Shown in pieces: positions 15,328 to 24,626 of a stretch of 64,000 nucleotides of DNA; the first letter of the stretch is position 1; each line of letters opens with the position of its first letter. This DNA comes from Clostridium_S neuense. Its GTDB lineage: Bacteria; Bacillota; Clostridia; Clostridiales; Clostridiaceae. A model generated the notes under the pieces. It did not search any database. It worked only from the letters and a program-made list of their open reading frames with translations, and was not told the origin of the DNA. A program made the position numbers and the translations under genes. The stretch is taken from contig NZ_JBJIAA010000011.1 of the NCBI RefSeq assembly GCF_045310695.1, forward strand, positions 62,001 to 126,000. The letters run 5' to 3'.

Positions 15328-16539
15328 TCACAGTATACCGGAGGATTTAAGCATCCATTCAATATATATTCCATAACCAACTTCCGGTTTATTTACAAGC
15401 ACATGAGTAACTGCACCTACTATTTTACCATTTTGTATTATAGGACTTCCACTCATTCCTTGAACAATTCCACCAGTTTTCTTTAAAAGTCTCTGATCAG
15501 TAACTCGGATTATCATACTCTTAGGACCTGGTTCTTGCTGATCAAATAGCTTTTCTATTTGTATTGAATAAGCTTCCGGTTTATCACCATTTATAGTAGT
15601 TAATATTTGTGCTTCGCCTGCTTTTATTTCATTTCTAAGTCCTATTTCAATTGGTTTCTTATCAATACTACTTTTTATGCTGTTAGAACCCTTTCCAAAT
15701 ACTCCACATATAGTGTTCTTATATATAGCTCCTATAGGGCTTTCTTCATTTACAAATATTCCCCTTATTTCTCCTGGTGTTCCTTTTACACCTTTTCTCA
15801 CAGAAACTACAGAAGAATTTATAAGGTTTCCACTATTTATTTTTAAAATTGTTCCTGTATCAACATCAGTAATTGGATGCCCTAGAGCAGCAAATTGATT
15901 ACCTTTATCATAATAAAAAGTCAATGTACCTATACCAGCTGTCGAATCTCTTACCCAAAGCCCTATTTTATAGTTTTCGTCATCTTCACTTTTGATTTTA
16001 GGAACCTTTTTTTCTATAAACTCTCCTTTTCTTTCTATAGTTAAATTTAGCTGTTCCTTTTCACTTTTGCTTATTTTATTTGCTAAGTCTTTTGAATTTA
16101 ATACATTTTGGTTATTTACTTTTATTAAACTATCTCCAATTTGTAATCCTGCCTTAGCAGCTGGACTAGGAATCTTCCCTTGCAAAGTATTAATATCGCT
16201 AAAGCCAACTATAAGGACACCCTTTGTACTAAGTTTTATTCCTACTGGCTGTCCTCCAGGATATAATTTTATTTTAGGAACAGCTTTCAAATTTACAGTT
16301 TTTACTGGCAATATTCCTAATATACTGACATTAACTTTATCCTTTTTTAATTTTATTTTGCTTGTAGAATTTGAAGTTTTATACGGCTTAAACGATAAAA
16401 AGCTATATTTACTTATATTTTCACCTTGTCTTACAAATATAGTTTCAGGAATACTTCTAATTCTATTATAAGTAAAAATACTCATAATAATAATAGGAGT
16501 TAAAACACAATACAATATTACTGCTTTAATTTTTTTCAT
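15328..16539 (-). CDS. spoIVB: SpoIVB peptidase (sporulation signalling serine protease)
   Basis: 403-aa forespore-secreted serine protease. In Bacillus it crosses into the intermembrane space and triggers pro-sigma-K processing by cutting SpoIVFA. N-terminal membrane anchor at about 5-25. PDZ domain at about 105-185 (GVLIVGFSDI, PAAKAGLQIGDSLIKVNNQNV). S55 peptidase domain with the catalytic His in ALGHPI and Ser in GMSGSPII. The ATG at 16537-16539 follows AAGGAGG. It sits directly upstream of spo0A, a pairing conserved in endospore formers, but a terminator separates them. Confidence 0.95.
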   Translation of the reverse strand: MKKIKAVILYCVLTPIIIMSIFTYNRIRSIPETIFVRQGENISKYSFLSFKPYKTSNSTSKIKLKKDKVNVSILGILPVKTVNLKAVPKIKLYPGGQPVGIKLSTKGVLIVGFSDINTLQGKIPSPAAKAGLQIGDSLIKVNNQNVLNSKDLANKISKSEKEQLNLTIERKGEFIEKKVPKIKSEDDENYKIGLWVRDSTAGIGTLTFYYDKGNQFAALGHPITDVDTGTILKINSGNLINSSVVSVRKGVKGTPGEIRGIFVNEESPIGAIYKNTICGVFGKGSNSIKSSIDKKPIEIGLRNEIKAGEAQILTTINGDKPEAYSIQIEKLFDQQEPGPKSMIIRVTDQRLLKKTGGIVQGMSGSPIIQNGKIVGAVTHVLVNKPEVGYGIYIEWMLKSSGIL

Positions 16540-16652
16540 GTTTTTAACCTCCTTTTCTACATTTAAATTTCCCATTTTAAAATTATATTATGCTATTATA
16601 AAGTTTCTTTTAGAGCCATTTCTTTTATTTTAATGTCTAAATTTGAATAAAA

Positions 16653-16681
16653 AAAAACATGAATTTGTTATTCATGTTTTT
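16653..16681 (-). terminator. Terminator downstream of recN
   Basis: A 12-bp inverted repeat (16653-16664 and 16670-16681) with flanking A and T runs, 18 bases after the recN stop. Confidence 0.75.
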
Positions 16682-16698
16682 AAATAAAAGAAAAATCT

Positions 16699-18399
16699 TT
16701 ATTTTAGTAATTGTTTTTTTCTCTTTTCTGCTATTTGTATCATTTCCGCAGCGTGTTCCACAGTAATTCTAGTTACTTCAGTTCCGCCAATCATAAGTGC
16801 TAAAACTTTTTTCTTTTCATCTTCGTTAATTCGTTTTACATTAGTGTATGTTTTCCCATTTTGTGTATTTTTTGAAACCCAAAAATGTATATCAGACATA
16901 CATGCAATTTGTGCAAGATGTGTTACACAAAACACCTGATGTTTTGTTGAAATTGTATACATTTTTTCTGCTACACTCTGAGCTATTCTACCACTTATTC
17001 CAGTATCTATTTCATCAAATATAACAGAAGGAACCTTATCCTTATCTACAAACACAGTTTTTATTGCAAGCATTATTCTTGAAAGTTCTCCTCCAGATAC
17101 AACTTTTTCAAGAGATTTCAATGGCTCTCCAGGATTTGTTGAAATTAGAAATTGAACTTTGTCTGCTCCAAGACTTCCTATACTATTTTTATCAAAGCTC
17201 ACATCTATCTTAAATATACTTTTTTCAAGACCAATATAATTAAGTTCACTTTTAACTTTAATTTCGAGATCTTTCGCAACTTTAGTACGCATTTCATGAA
17301 GTTTTTCAGCCTCAAGAATAAGTTTTTCAAGCACCTTATTTTTTTTTGCTTCTAAATTCTTAATTATTTCTTCCCTATTTATATATTCATCATATTTATT
17401 TTGAATTTCTTCTTTATACTTAAAGATTTCTTCTATAGTTTTTCCATATTTCTTCTTATAGCTATCAATTTGAAATAGCCTGCTGTTTATATATTCTAAT
17501 TCCTTTTCATCAAAGCTTACATTATCTTTTATATCTTTTATATCCTGAACAATTTCTTGAGTGTTGTAATAAATCCCTTCAAGTGAATCAGCTATGTTTT
17601 TGATTTTTTCACTTTTACCTTCAACACTTCTGAGCTTATTTACTATGTAACCTAATAAATCATAGATTGATTTATTATTATCTGTTCCATCATATAAAAT
17701 TTCAGAAGCTTCAGCAAATATTTTAGATATATTTTCACTATTAGATATAACCGAAAATTTCTCCTCAAGTTCTTCATCTTCACCAATTTTTAAATTTGCT
17801 TTTTCTATTTCATCGATCTGATATCTCAAGAAATCAGATATTTTTCCATTTTTATCATCTGATACTTTAAGATCTTTAATTTTTTTATCTATATCCATCA
17901 TTTCTTTATAAAATTCAGAATATTTTTCTATTTGATTTAAAATATCTTCTTCTCCAAAATTGTCTAAATAAAAAATATGATTTGAAACCTCAAGTAAATT
18001 CTGATTCTCATGCTGTCCATGAATATCAATTAGCGTATCACTTACACTCTTAAGTCTTGATACAAGAATAGATTTTCCATTAACCTTGGCAATACTTTTA
18101 CCTGACTTAAACATTTCTCTACTTATTATAACTAAATCGTCGCATTCTATGTCCATTTCTTTTAGTACTGCTTCCGTTTTTTCATTTTCAATGGTAAATA
18201 CAGCCTCTACAAAAGCTCTATCTGTTCCAGTTCTTATAAATCCTCTGCTTGATTTCCCACCTAAAACACAATTTATAGCATCAATTAAAATAGATTTTCC
18301 TGCTCCAGTTTCGCCTGATAAAATGTTAAATCCTTTGTCAAATGTCACAGTAAGCTTCTCTATTAATGCAAAATTTTGTATATTTATCTGAAGAAGCAT
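16699..18399 (-). CDS. recN: DNA repair protein RecN
   Basis: 566-aa SMC-like ATPase that acts at double-strand breaks early in recombination repair. Walker A GETGAGKS is at residues 29-36, with the RecN motif DIHGQHENQNLL following. Long coiled coils cover about 150-370. The C-terminal ABC signature VSGGELSRIMLAIK and Walker B VIFDEIDTGISG are intact. Length is standard. AAGGAG precedes the ATG. It lies just downstream of argR, with an 11-base gap, in the conserved argR-recN-spoIVB order. Confidence 0.96.
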   Translation of the reverse strand: MLLQINIQNFALIEKLTVTFDKGFNILSGETGAGKSILIDAINCVLGGKSSRGFIRTGTDRAFVEAVFTIENEKTEAVLKEMDIECDDLVIISREMFKSGKSIAKVNGKSILVSRLKSVSDTLIDIHGQHENQNLLEVSNHIFYLDNFGEEDILNQIEKYSEFYKEMMDIDKKIKDLKVSDDKNGKISDFLRYQIDEIEKANLKIGEDEELEEKFSVISNSENISKIFAEASEILYDGTDNNKSIYDLLGYIVNKLRSVEGKSEKIKNIADSLEGIYYNTQEIVQDIKDIKDNVSFDEKELEYINSRLFQIDSYKKKYGKTIEEIFKYKEEIQNKYDEYINREEIIKNLEAKKNKVLEKLILEAEKLHEMRTKVAKDLEIKVKSELNYIGLEKSIFKIDVSFDKNSIGSLGADKVQFLISTNPGEPLKSLEKVVSGGELSRIMLAIKTVFVDKDKVPSVIFDEIDTGISGRIAQSVAEKMYTISTKHQVFCVTHLAQIACMSDIHFWVSKNTQNGKTYTNVKRINEDEKKKVLALMIGGTEVTRITVEHAAEMIQIAEKRKKQLLK

Positions 18400-18410
18400 A
18401 GCATATCTCC

Positions 18411-18863
18411 TTATTCATTCATCATTTTTTTTAATTTTTGAACTAGTTCATATGCTTTTTCTTTTGATCTTGCTAAAATAAAAATAGTGTTATCTCCTGC
18501 TATAGTACCTACTATTCCATCTAAATTTAAAGAATCTATAGCTTCTGCTGCTGCATTTCCAGAGCCTGTTATAGTTTTTACTACAACAAAATTATCAACA
18601 CTATCTATATTTATTACAGTCTGAGAAAATATAGCAACTAACTTATTTGAAAGGAATACCTCTGTTGGAGAAATAGTTGCATATTTATATTTTCCTTTTG
18701 GGGAAAGAACTTTAATTAACTTTAGTTCCTTTATATCCCTTGATACTGTAGCTTGTGTAATTTCCATACCACTTTTTCTAAGTTCTTCTGCAAGTTCCTC
18801 CTGTGTTTCTATATCCTTTGAATTAATGATTTCTAATATTTTTGTGTGTCTAGATATTTTCAT
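18411..18863 (-). CDS. argR: Arginine repressor ArgR/AhrC
   Basis: 150-aa arginine-responsive DNA-binding protein. Winged helix at 1-70 (TKILEIINSKDIETQEELAEEL, ITQATVSRDIKELKLIKV); C-terminal hexamerisation and arginine-binding domain with GSGNAAAEAIDSL and GTIAGDNTIFIL. It represses arginine biosynthesis and often activates catabolism. Its ATG overlaps the nadK stop by one base, so translation is coupled. Confidence 0.95.
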   Translation of the reverse strand: MKISRHTKILEIINSKDIETQEELAEELRKSGMEITQATVSRDIKELKLIKVLSPKGKYKYATISPTEVFLSNKLVAIFSQTVINIDSVDNFVVVKTITGSGNAAAEAIDSLNLDGIVGTIAGDNTIFILARSKEKAYELVQKLKKMMNE

Positions 18864-19714
18864 TAACTATCACCTTCACATTCCGTAGTTCTCAGTATTA
18901 TTTTTTTTCTTAAAACATCAAAATAATCATAACCATTAAGCTTTAAAAGCTTACATTTATATTCGAGTTTGCTTACTTCAATGCAGTCAACATCGTATAT
19001 TTCCATAGGTTTTTGTCCATCTACTGACATCATTACACTCTCATTACTTCTTATATTGCATACTCTTATACTACTTTTTCCATCAAAAACACTTGTTCTC
19101 ATATTTATTCCTTGAGGACATAATGGAGTTACTGATATTAGTTCAAGATCAGGGTATATTATTGGTCCTCCAGCTGAAAGATTGTATGCTGTAGATCCAG
19201 TTGGCGTAGATATTATTACACCATCAGCCTTAAAATCCATATAAAATGATTTATTAACCTTTATCCTATACTTAAATATTCTTCCCAAAATTCCTGTTGA
19301 TAAAACAATTTCATTCAATGAATAAAAAACTTTTGCCATTTTATTTTGCACATACGTACACTTAAGCATCATTCTATCTTCTACATAATAATTTTCATTA
19401 ATTATCTTGTTTAAGGACTTCTTTAATTCAGAAATTTCAATGCACGTTAAAAAGCCTAAGTGTCCAATATTAACCCCAAATATAGGTATTCCACTTGATG
19501 CGAGCTTTCTAGCTGCATTTAAAATTGTACCATCACCACCCAATACAATAAATATATCCGGAATATCTTTAAAATCTTTTTCGAAGTCAATTAAACTATC
19601 ATAAAATTGAACTTTTATTCTTTTATTTTGCTCACGAAATACGTTCTCAATATAATTTCGTATTTTCCCATCACAATCTTTATCCTTATTAATATTTACA
19701 CCTACTATTTTCAT
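18863..19714 (-). CDS. nadK: NAD kinase
   Basis: 283-aa cytosolic kinase making NADP from NAD and ATP (or polyphosphate). The GGDGT nucleotide motif is in IVLGGDGTILNAARKLA, followed by FGVNIGHLGFL and the NAD-binding TPTGSTAYNLSAGGPI. AGGAG precedes the ATG. It is within the conserved dxs-tlyA-nadK-argR-recN series, with 12 bases to tlyA. Confidence 0.95.
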   Translation of the reverse strand: MKIVGVNINKDKDCDGKIRNYIENVFREQNKRIKVQFYDSLIDFEKDFKDIPDIFIVLGGDGTILNAARKLASSGIPIFGVNIGHLGFLTCIEISELKKSLNKIINENYYVEDRMMLKCTYVQNKMAKVFYSLNEIVLSTGILGRIFKYRIKVNKSFYMDFKADGVIISTPTGSTAYNLSAGGPIIYPDLELISVTPLCPQGINMRTSVFDGKSSIRVCNIRSNESVMMSVDGQKPMEIYDVDCIEVSKLEYKCKLLKLNGYDYFDVLRKKIILRTTECEGDS

Positions 19715-19726
19715 AGAAAACTTCTC

Positions 19727-20542
19727 CTAATCAAGATTTTCGTGTGCTATTTTAACAACATTTTTTATATCATCATCATTAAATTCACCTTTATGTAAAG
19801 TATTATTCTTAGAAAAATATACTAAATACTCTATGTTTCCTTCAGGTCCTTTTATAGGAGAATTATCAAGACCAAGAATCTCAAAACCATTTTCTTTTAT
19901 GAATTTCACAATTTCACTTATTACTTCAACATGTGTGTTAGGATCTTTTACTACACCCTTTTTCCCTACTTTTTCCCTACCAGCCTCAAATTGTGGTTTA
20001 ATAAGTGCAACTACTTCACCATCTTCATAAAGTAAATTAGCTACAGTTGGTATAACTTTTTTTAAGGATATAAAAGATACGTCTATGCTTGCAAAATTTC
20101 CATATTCTCCAATCTGATCATTAGTAACATATCTAACATTAGTTCTTTCCATGCATACAACCCTAGGATCGGTTCTAAGTTTCCAAGCAAATTGTCCATA
20201 TCCAACATCAATAGCAAATACTTTAGCTGCTCCATTTTGAAGCATACAATCAGTAAATCCTCCAGTAGAAGCACCTATATCAAAGCAAACTTTGTTACTA
20301 AGTTTAATACCAAAAGATTTCATTGCCCTCTCGAGCTTATACCCGCCCCTACTTACATAAGGCATCTTTTCTCCCTTAAATTCTATACTTGCATCACATT
20401 TTATTTTTTCTCCACATTTATCAACTCTTATATTATCTACATATATTTCTCCTGCCATTATACTAGCCCTTGCTTTTTCCCTAGATTCAAACATACCTTT
20501 CTTTACTAAAAGTACATCTAACCTTTCCTTATTTTGCGACAT
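19727..20542 (-). CDS. tlyA: TlyA-family 16S/23S rRNA (cytidine-2'-O)-methyltransferase
   Basis: 271-aa protein with an N-terminal S4 RNA-binding domain (residues 5-65, RLDVLLVKKGMFESREKARA) and an FtsJ-like methyltransferase domain (CFDIGASTGGFTDCML SAM site near 85; AIDVGYGQFAWKLR; SFISLKKVIP). It is often annotated as hemolysin A, but the family activity known in mycobacteria is rRNA 2'-O-methylation. It sits between dxs and nadK. Confidence 0.92.
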   Translation of the reverse strand: MSQNKERLDVLLVKKGMFESREKARASIMAGEIYVDNIRVDKCGEKIKCDASIEFKGEKMPYVSRGGYKLERAMKSFGIKLSNKVCFDIGASTGGFTDCMLQNGAAKVFAIDVGYGQFAWKLRTDPRVVCMERTNVRYVTNDQIGEYGNFASIDVSFISLKKVIPTVANLLYEDGEVVALIKPQFEAGREKVGKKGVVKDPNTHVEVISEIVKFIKENGFEILGLDNSPIKGPEGNIEYLVYFSKNNTLHKGEFNDDDIKNVVKIAHENLD

Positions 20543-20564
20543 AACACTCCTCTTTTCCTAACAT

Positions 20565-22424
20565 CTATGCAAAAGTAAGAATCTTATTGCATATACTTTC
20601 TACATCCAATCCGCACACCTTGTATAATATATCAGTTTTACCTTGAATCAAAAATTCATCCTTAAGTCCAAGCATTAAAACTTTATTTTTAATATCTTTA
20701 TTATTCAAATATTCTAAAACACTACTTCCAAGCCCACCATGGCAAACATTTTCTTCAATAATCACAAATTTATAATTTTCCCTTGCAAGTTTAGTAATCA
20801 GTTCCTTATCAATTGGTTTTATAAAATCAGCACTTACAATTGTACAATTTATACCTGATTTAGATAATTTTTTTGCCGCCATAAATGCATGCTGTACCAT
20901 TTTACCTGCTGCTATTATTGCAATATCCTTTCCTTCACTTATAATCTGCCATTTACCTAATTTTAATTCTTTAATAGGTGGAAGCTCAATAGAATCGGCA
21001 TCCTTTCCCCTAGGATATCTTATAGCTATTGGATAATTCTGATTTACAGCCCAATTTAGCATAACACTTAAGTCACCTGTAGTTTTCGGTGTCATAATAG
21101 TCATATTAGGCATACTACTTAAATAGGATAAATCAAAAATTCCTTGATGGGTTTCTCCATCTTCTCCAACTATACCAGCTCTATCAATGGCAAATATAAC
21201 TGGAAGTTTTTGAATACACACATCATGTAGAATTTGATCATAAGCTCTTTGAAGAAAAGTGGAATAAACAGCAAAGATAGGTCTATATCCCGATGCTGCA
21301 AATCCAGCTGCCATAGTAACTGCATGCTGCTCTGCTATACCAACATCAAAAAACCTTTTTGGAAATTTCTTAGAAAATTCACATAATCCTGTTCCGTCAG
21401 GCATTGCTGCTGTAATCCCAACTACTTTATCATTCTTCTCTGCAATATCAATAATAGTATTTCCAAAAACCTTTGAGTACGTAAGCCCAGAAGAGGAATA
21501 AACCTCACCATTATCATAATTGAAAGGACCTACACCATGAAACTTGTTAGGATTTTTCTCAGCATAATCATATCCCTTTCCTTTTTGGGTTATAACATGA
21601 ATTATTACAGGTTCTTTAATTTCTTTAGCCTTGCTTATAACATCTACAAGTTCACTCATATTATGGCCATCTATAGGACCAAGATACTTTATACCAATGT
21701 CTTCAAAAAACATTCCTGGAACTACTATCCTCTTTAATCCACCTTTTATTTTTTTTATTGAATTGGCAACCTCAGAACCAATATTTGTTTTTCTAAGCTT
21801 CTCATTTACTTCTTCTTTAATTTTATTATATTTAGGATCTAATCTTATCTTATTTAAATATTTTGAAACACTTCCAACATTTTTAGCAATAGACATTTGA
21901 TTATCATTAAGTATAATTATCACCTTAGTTTTTCTATATCCTATATCATTTAATGCTTCAAATGCCATACCTCCTGTTAATGCGCCATCTCCAATCACTG
22001 CCACTACATTATAAGACTCATTTGACAAATCCCTAGCTCTTGCAAAACCTGCTGCTGCTGAAAGTGACGTACTGCTGTGTCCAGTTTCAAAAAAATCATA
22101 CTGACTTTCCTTTCTCTTAGGGAAGCCACTTATTCCACCATACTGCCTTAAAGTATCAAATTTATCTTTTCTACCTGTTAAAATTTTATGCACATAAGAT
22201 TGATGTCCCACATCCCATATAATCTTATCTTTGTTAAAATTAAAAACTTTATACAAACTTAAGGTAAGTTCAACAACACCTAAATTAGAGGCCAGATGCC
22301 CTCCAGTTTTAGAAACTTTATGTATCAAAAAATTTCTTATTTCATCAGCGAACTCATTTAATTTGCTGATATTCATGTTCTTTACTTCTTCAATGTTACT
22401 ATATTTATCAAGTATTTTATACAT
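20565..22424 (-). CDS. dxs: 1-deoxy-D-xylulose-5-phosphate synthase
   Basis: 619-aa thiamine-diphosphate enzyme condensing pyruvate and glyceraldehyde-3-phosphate, the first step of the MEP isoprenoid pathway. TPP motif GDGALTGGMA followed by NDN about 25 residues later; central transketolase domain with the catalytic Glu in GIAEQHAVTMAAG; C-terminal transketolase domain. The ATG at 22422-22424 is spaced nine bases from AAAGGA; another ATG two codons upstream overlaps the oapA stop. ispA, next in the pathway set, lies on the far side of the OLE RNA. Confidence 0.96.
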   Translation of the reverse strand: MYKILDKYSNIEEVKNMNISKLNEFADEIRNFLIHKVSKTGGHLASNLGVVELTLSLYKVFNFNKDKIIWDVGHQSYVHKILTGRKDKFDTLRQYGGISGFPKRKESQYDFFETGHSSTSLSAAAGFARARDLSNESYNVVAVIGDGALTGGMAFEALNDIGYRKTKVIIILNDNQMSIAKNVGSVSKYLNKIRLDPKYNKIKEEVNEKLRKTNIGSEVANSIKKIKGGLKRIVVPGMFFEDIGIKYLGPIDGHNMSELVDVISKAKEIKEPVIIHVITQKGKGYDYAEKNPNKFHGVGPFNYDNGEVYSSSGLTYSKVFGNTIIDIAEKNDKVVGITAAMPDGTGLCEFSKKFPKRFFDVGIAEQHAVTMAAGFAASGYRPIFAVYSTFLQRAYDQILHDVCIQKLPVIFAIDRAGIVGEDGETHQGIFDLSYLSSMPNMTIMTPKTTGDLSVMLNWAVNQNYPIAIRYPRGKDADSIELPPIKELKLGKWQIISEGKDIAIIAAGKMVQHAFMAAKKLSKSGINCTIVSADFIKPIDKELITKLARENYKFVIIEENVCHGGLGSSVLEYLNNKDIKNKVLMLGLKDEFLIQGKTDILYKVCGLDVESICNKILTFA

Positions 22425-22426
22425 TA

Positions 22427-23008
22427 TCATCTATCCTTTGCTATCAGGTACAATAGTTTTGAAACCTTTGAAACAATAACATTACTATTATTAATTGCAT
22501 AAGTTTTCCCAAGGGATTTTCCACATATAGTTGAAGCTGCAATAAGTGCTCCAATTAACACATTTACAATGCTCCCTGCAATGTTTTTATTTATAACACT
22601 AAAATCAAAATTCCTAAAAATTAAAATTAACTTTGCAACAATTATTGCTCCCATTGTCCCACTTACAATACCACATATATCGCCTACTACATCATTACAA
22701 AACGTAGACACCTTATCTGCATTTTTCACCATATTTATTGCTATTTTAGCTCCATGTATTTTTTTTGAAGCCATAGCATGAAATGGTTTTTCATCAGCAA
22801 CAGTAACTGCAATTCCTATTATATCAAAAAATATTCCAAGACTTATTATAAAAATCAACAAAATAAAAGCTACTAATGTATTTACTCTATTTAGTAGCGA
22901 ATCTGTTAATAGAGAAATGCTACCACTTATAGTAATTGACCATAAAAATATTTTAAACAGCCATCTACGTCTTTCTCTAGCATTACCCTTATTTTTATTT
23001 TTGGCCAC
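22427..23008 (-). CDS. oapA: OLE RNA-associated membrane protein OapA
   Basis: 193-aa membrane protein with a basic N-terminus (AKNKNKGNARERRRW) and about four hydrophobic segments: roughly 18-36, 44-71, 103-131 and 142-161. It carries the D-x3-D motif (DVVGD, Asp106 and Asp110) reported for OapA, which binds OLE RNA and holds it at the membrane. The GTG at 23006-23008 is the likely start, seven bases from GGAGG (23016-23020); the ATG two codons earlier is too close to that site. The OLE RNA ends about 60 bases upstream, and dxs overlaps the stop. Identification rests on context and motif. Confidence 0.9.
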   Translation of the reverse strand: MAKNKNKGNARERRRWLFKIFLWSITISGSISLLTDSLLNRVNTLVAFILLIFIISLGIFFDIIGIAVTVADEKPFHAMASKKIHGAKIAINMVKNADKVSTFCNDVVGDICGIVSGTMGAIIVAKLILIFRNFDFSVINKNIAGSIVNVLIGALIAASTICGKSLGKTYAINNSNVIVSKVSKLLYLIAKDR

Positions 23009-23070
23009 GCCCATTCCTCCATATACATATCATTTAAATGATATTAAGATGGTAAAATCAATAACTATTT

Positions 23071-23670
23071 ATAATATGTGGTAGCAAAACAAGTAAATCT
23101 TGCGGCATAGGTTCAGTAGGTTTTCCCTTTTGGTAACCATACGTCGCCGTATGGCAGTTTCCTTTTAATTCCAAAACTAAAATGTTGCCAATTTTAGGAC
23201 TGAATTGCCACTAAGTCCGCACTGCAATCCCTATTTTGCCTTATAAAAACAGTCTAGGAGTTTTCCTCAACAGTTAGGTGTCTTCATATCCTCTTTTGCA
23301 ATAATGGTTTCAGAGTACAATAAGTTTAAGATTTCCGGCCGAAAAGCTCAAACCCGTTTTATCTCCTCTCCCATTACCACTCAAGGCAGGCTACACTGCA
23401 CATAGCTATTAACCACAATGCAGGTTTAACCCAATTTCGTATACAGAGCCTCTCGCATTGTATACAATAATTGGTCTCCACGGGAGTAGGGTCAGAATCA
23501 CATGCCATTGTGAGTGCCCCAGCTCCCTTAACTTCCAGCACAAGCCCAGAACTGGGCGTTCCAGGCCAGCACCAGAAACTTCATCGATATGCCCTTTAAC
23601 GGATTTTTAGCCCCGCCTTCAAAAAACACTTACCTGACTAGAATACTGCACCACATATTAAAATATACTA
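23071..23670 (-). ncRNA. ole: OLE RNA (ornate, large, extremophilic RNA)
   Basis: A noncoding stretch of about 590-600 bases, more GC-rich than its surroundings, with no ORF. It lies between ispA and oapA-dxs, the position known for OLE RNA in Gram-positive anaerobes and extremophiles. The ends pair perfectly over 10 bp (23650-23659 with 23073-23082), giving a closing stem, and many internal inverted repeats are visible, for example CATACG-GCGA-CGTATG near 23140-23157. A sigma-A promoter lies just upstream. OLE RNA forms a membrane ribonucleoprotein with OapA and, in Bacillus halodurans, is linked to ethanol, cold and magnesium stress. The 5' end is estimated from the promoter; the 3' end could extend into the oapA leader. 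Confidence 0.92.
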
Positions 23671-23676
23671 ATTAAA

Positions 23677-23705
23677 ATTATATCATAGTATTTTTAAATA
23701 TTCAA
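23677..23705 (-). promoter_or_regulatory. Sigma-A promoter of the OLE RNA
   Basis: TTGAAT (23700-23705), a 17-base spacer and a consensus TATAAT (23677-23682) on the minus strand. It places the RNA start near 23670, about 10 bases before the closing stem, and lies in the gap after the ispA stop (23757). Confidence 0.75.
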
Positions 23706-23756
23706 AAACATAAAAATTAGTTTATAATAATTTTACTAATTATTCATGGTAACTAT

Positions 23757-24626
23757 TTACTTTTTTCTTTCAAGAAGAAATTCAGTAATTTCTTTTAATC
23801 CCTCTGTATTGCCATTTATCTTAGAAAGTATGTTCACGCAATCTTCAGTTATATCAGCACACATTTTTTTACACTCGTCTAAACCATAAGTTGTAACATA
23901 AGTAGTCTTGTTATTTTCTATATCACTTTTTGCTTTTTTACCCATAATCTTTGAGTCACCAACAATATCTAAAATATCATCTTTTATTTGAAAAGCAAGA
24001 CCAACCTTTTCTCCAAATTCTTCAAAAAGCTCATACTCATCCTTAGGCGCTTCCCCTAGAACTGCTCCACTTAAAATAGCTGCTTTAATAAGTGCTCCTG
24101 TTTTTTTTCTATGCATATACTTTAATTGATCACCACTTATTTCTTTTCCTGTACTAATCATATCAACAACCTGCCCACCTACCATACCATAAGCACCACA
24201 AGCTTTAGCTACTAAAGAGCATGCTTTAACTGCATTTAAACCTTGTTTACAGCAGTATTTAAACATTGTACTCATAGCCTCACTTAAAAGTCCATCACCA
24301 GCAAGTAATGCCATAGCCTCACCAAAGACTTTATGATTAGTTGGTTTTCCTCTTCTCAAGTCATCATTATCCATACATGGAAGATCATCATGAATAAGCG
24401 AGTATGTGTGAATCATTTCAATTGCAGCAGCTATATCTATAACTTCTTTATAATTTTCCTTGTATACACAATATGTATTTAAAAATAGAAGCGGTCTTAC
24501 TCTTTTTCCACCTACATTTAAACTGTAATCCATAGCCTCATATAACTTTTTATCATATGTTCCTTCGTTCTTAAAACACCTTTCTAAATAACCCTCTACT
24601 TCACTTTTTAGAACTTGATTATTCAT
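23757..24626 (-). CDS. ispA: Farnesyl/geranylgeranyl diphosphate synthase
   Basis: 289-aa trans-prenyltransferase building farnesyl diphosphate from IPP and DMAPP. First aspartate-rich motif LIHDDLPCMDNDDLRRGKPTNHK near residue 80, second FQIKDDILDIVGD near 215. Length fits the ispA family. It overlaps xseB; the ATG at 24624-24626 is used, though a GTG three codons upstream also exists and the ribosome site is weak, so translation may depend on coupling. Confidence 0.95.
   Translation of the reverse strand: MNNQVLKSEVEGYLERCFKNEGTYDKKLYEAMDYSLNVGGKRVRPLLFLNTYCVYKENYKEVIDIAAAIEMIHTYSLIHDDLPCMDNDDLRRGKPTNHKVFGEAMALLAGDGLLSEAMSTMFKYCCKQGLNAVKACSLVAKACGAYGMVGGQVVDMISTGKEISGDQLKYMHRKKTGALIKAAILSGAVLGEAPKDEYELFEEFGEKVGLAFQIKDDILDIVGDSKIMGKKAKSDIENNKTTYVTTYGLDECKKMCADITEDCVNILSKINGNTEGLKEITEFLLERKK

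Noticed and set aside
15607..16471. Several plus-strand open frames opposite spoIVB
   Set aside because: They are antisense to a strongly conserved gene, lack ribosome sites and are of low-complexity composition, as expected for complementary frames in AT-rich DNA.
20083..20274. 63-aa open frame on the minus strand inside tlyA
   Set aside because: It lies in another frame of the well-supported tlyA gene, has no ribosome-binding site and no family resemblance.
19727..20542. Hemolysin (toxin) function for tlyA
   Set aside because: The S4 plus FtsJ architecture and SAM motifs indicate an rRNA methyltransferase; the hemolysin label is historical.
23071..23670. RNase P RNA, tmRNA or a riboswitch as identity of the large noncoding block
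   Set aside because: The length of about 600 bases, lack of a tRNA-like CCA end, and the ispA/oapA/dxs context fit OLE RNA better. A riboswitch would be much smaller and head an operon leader.
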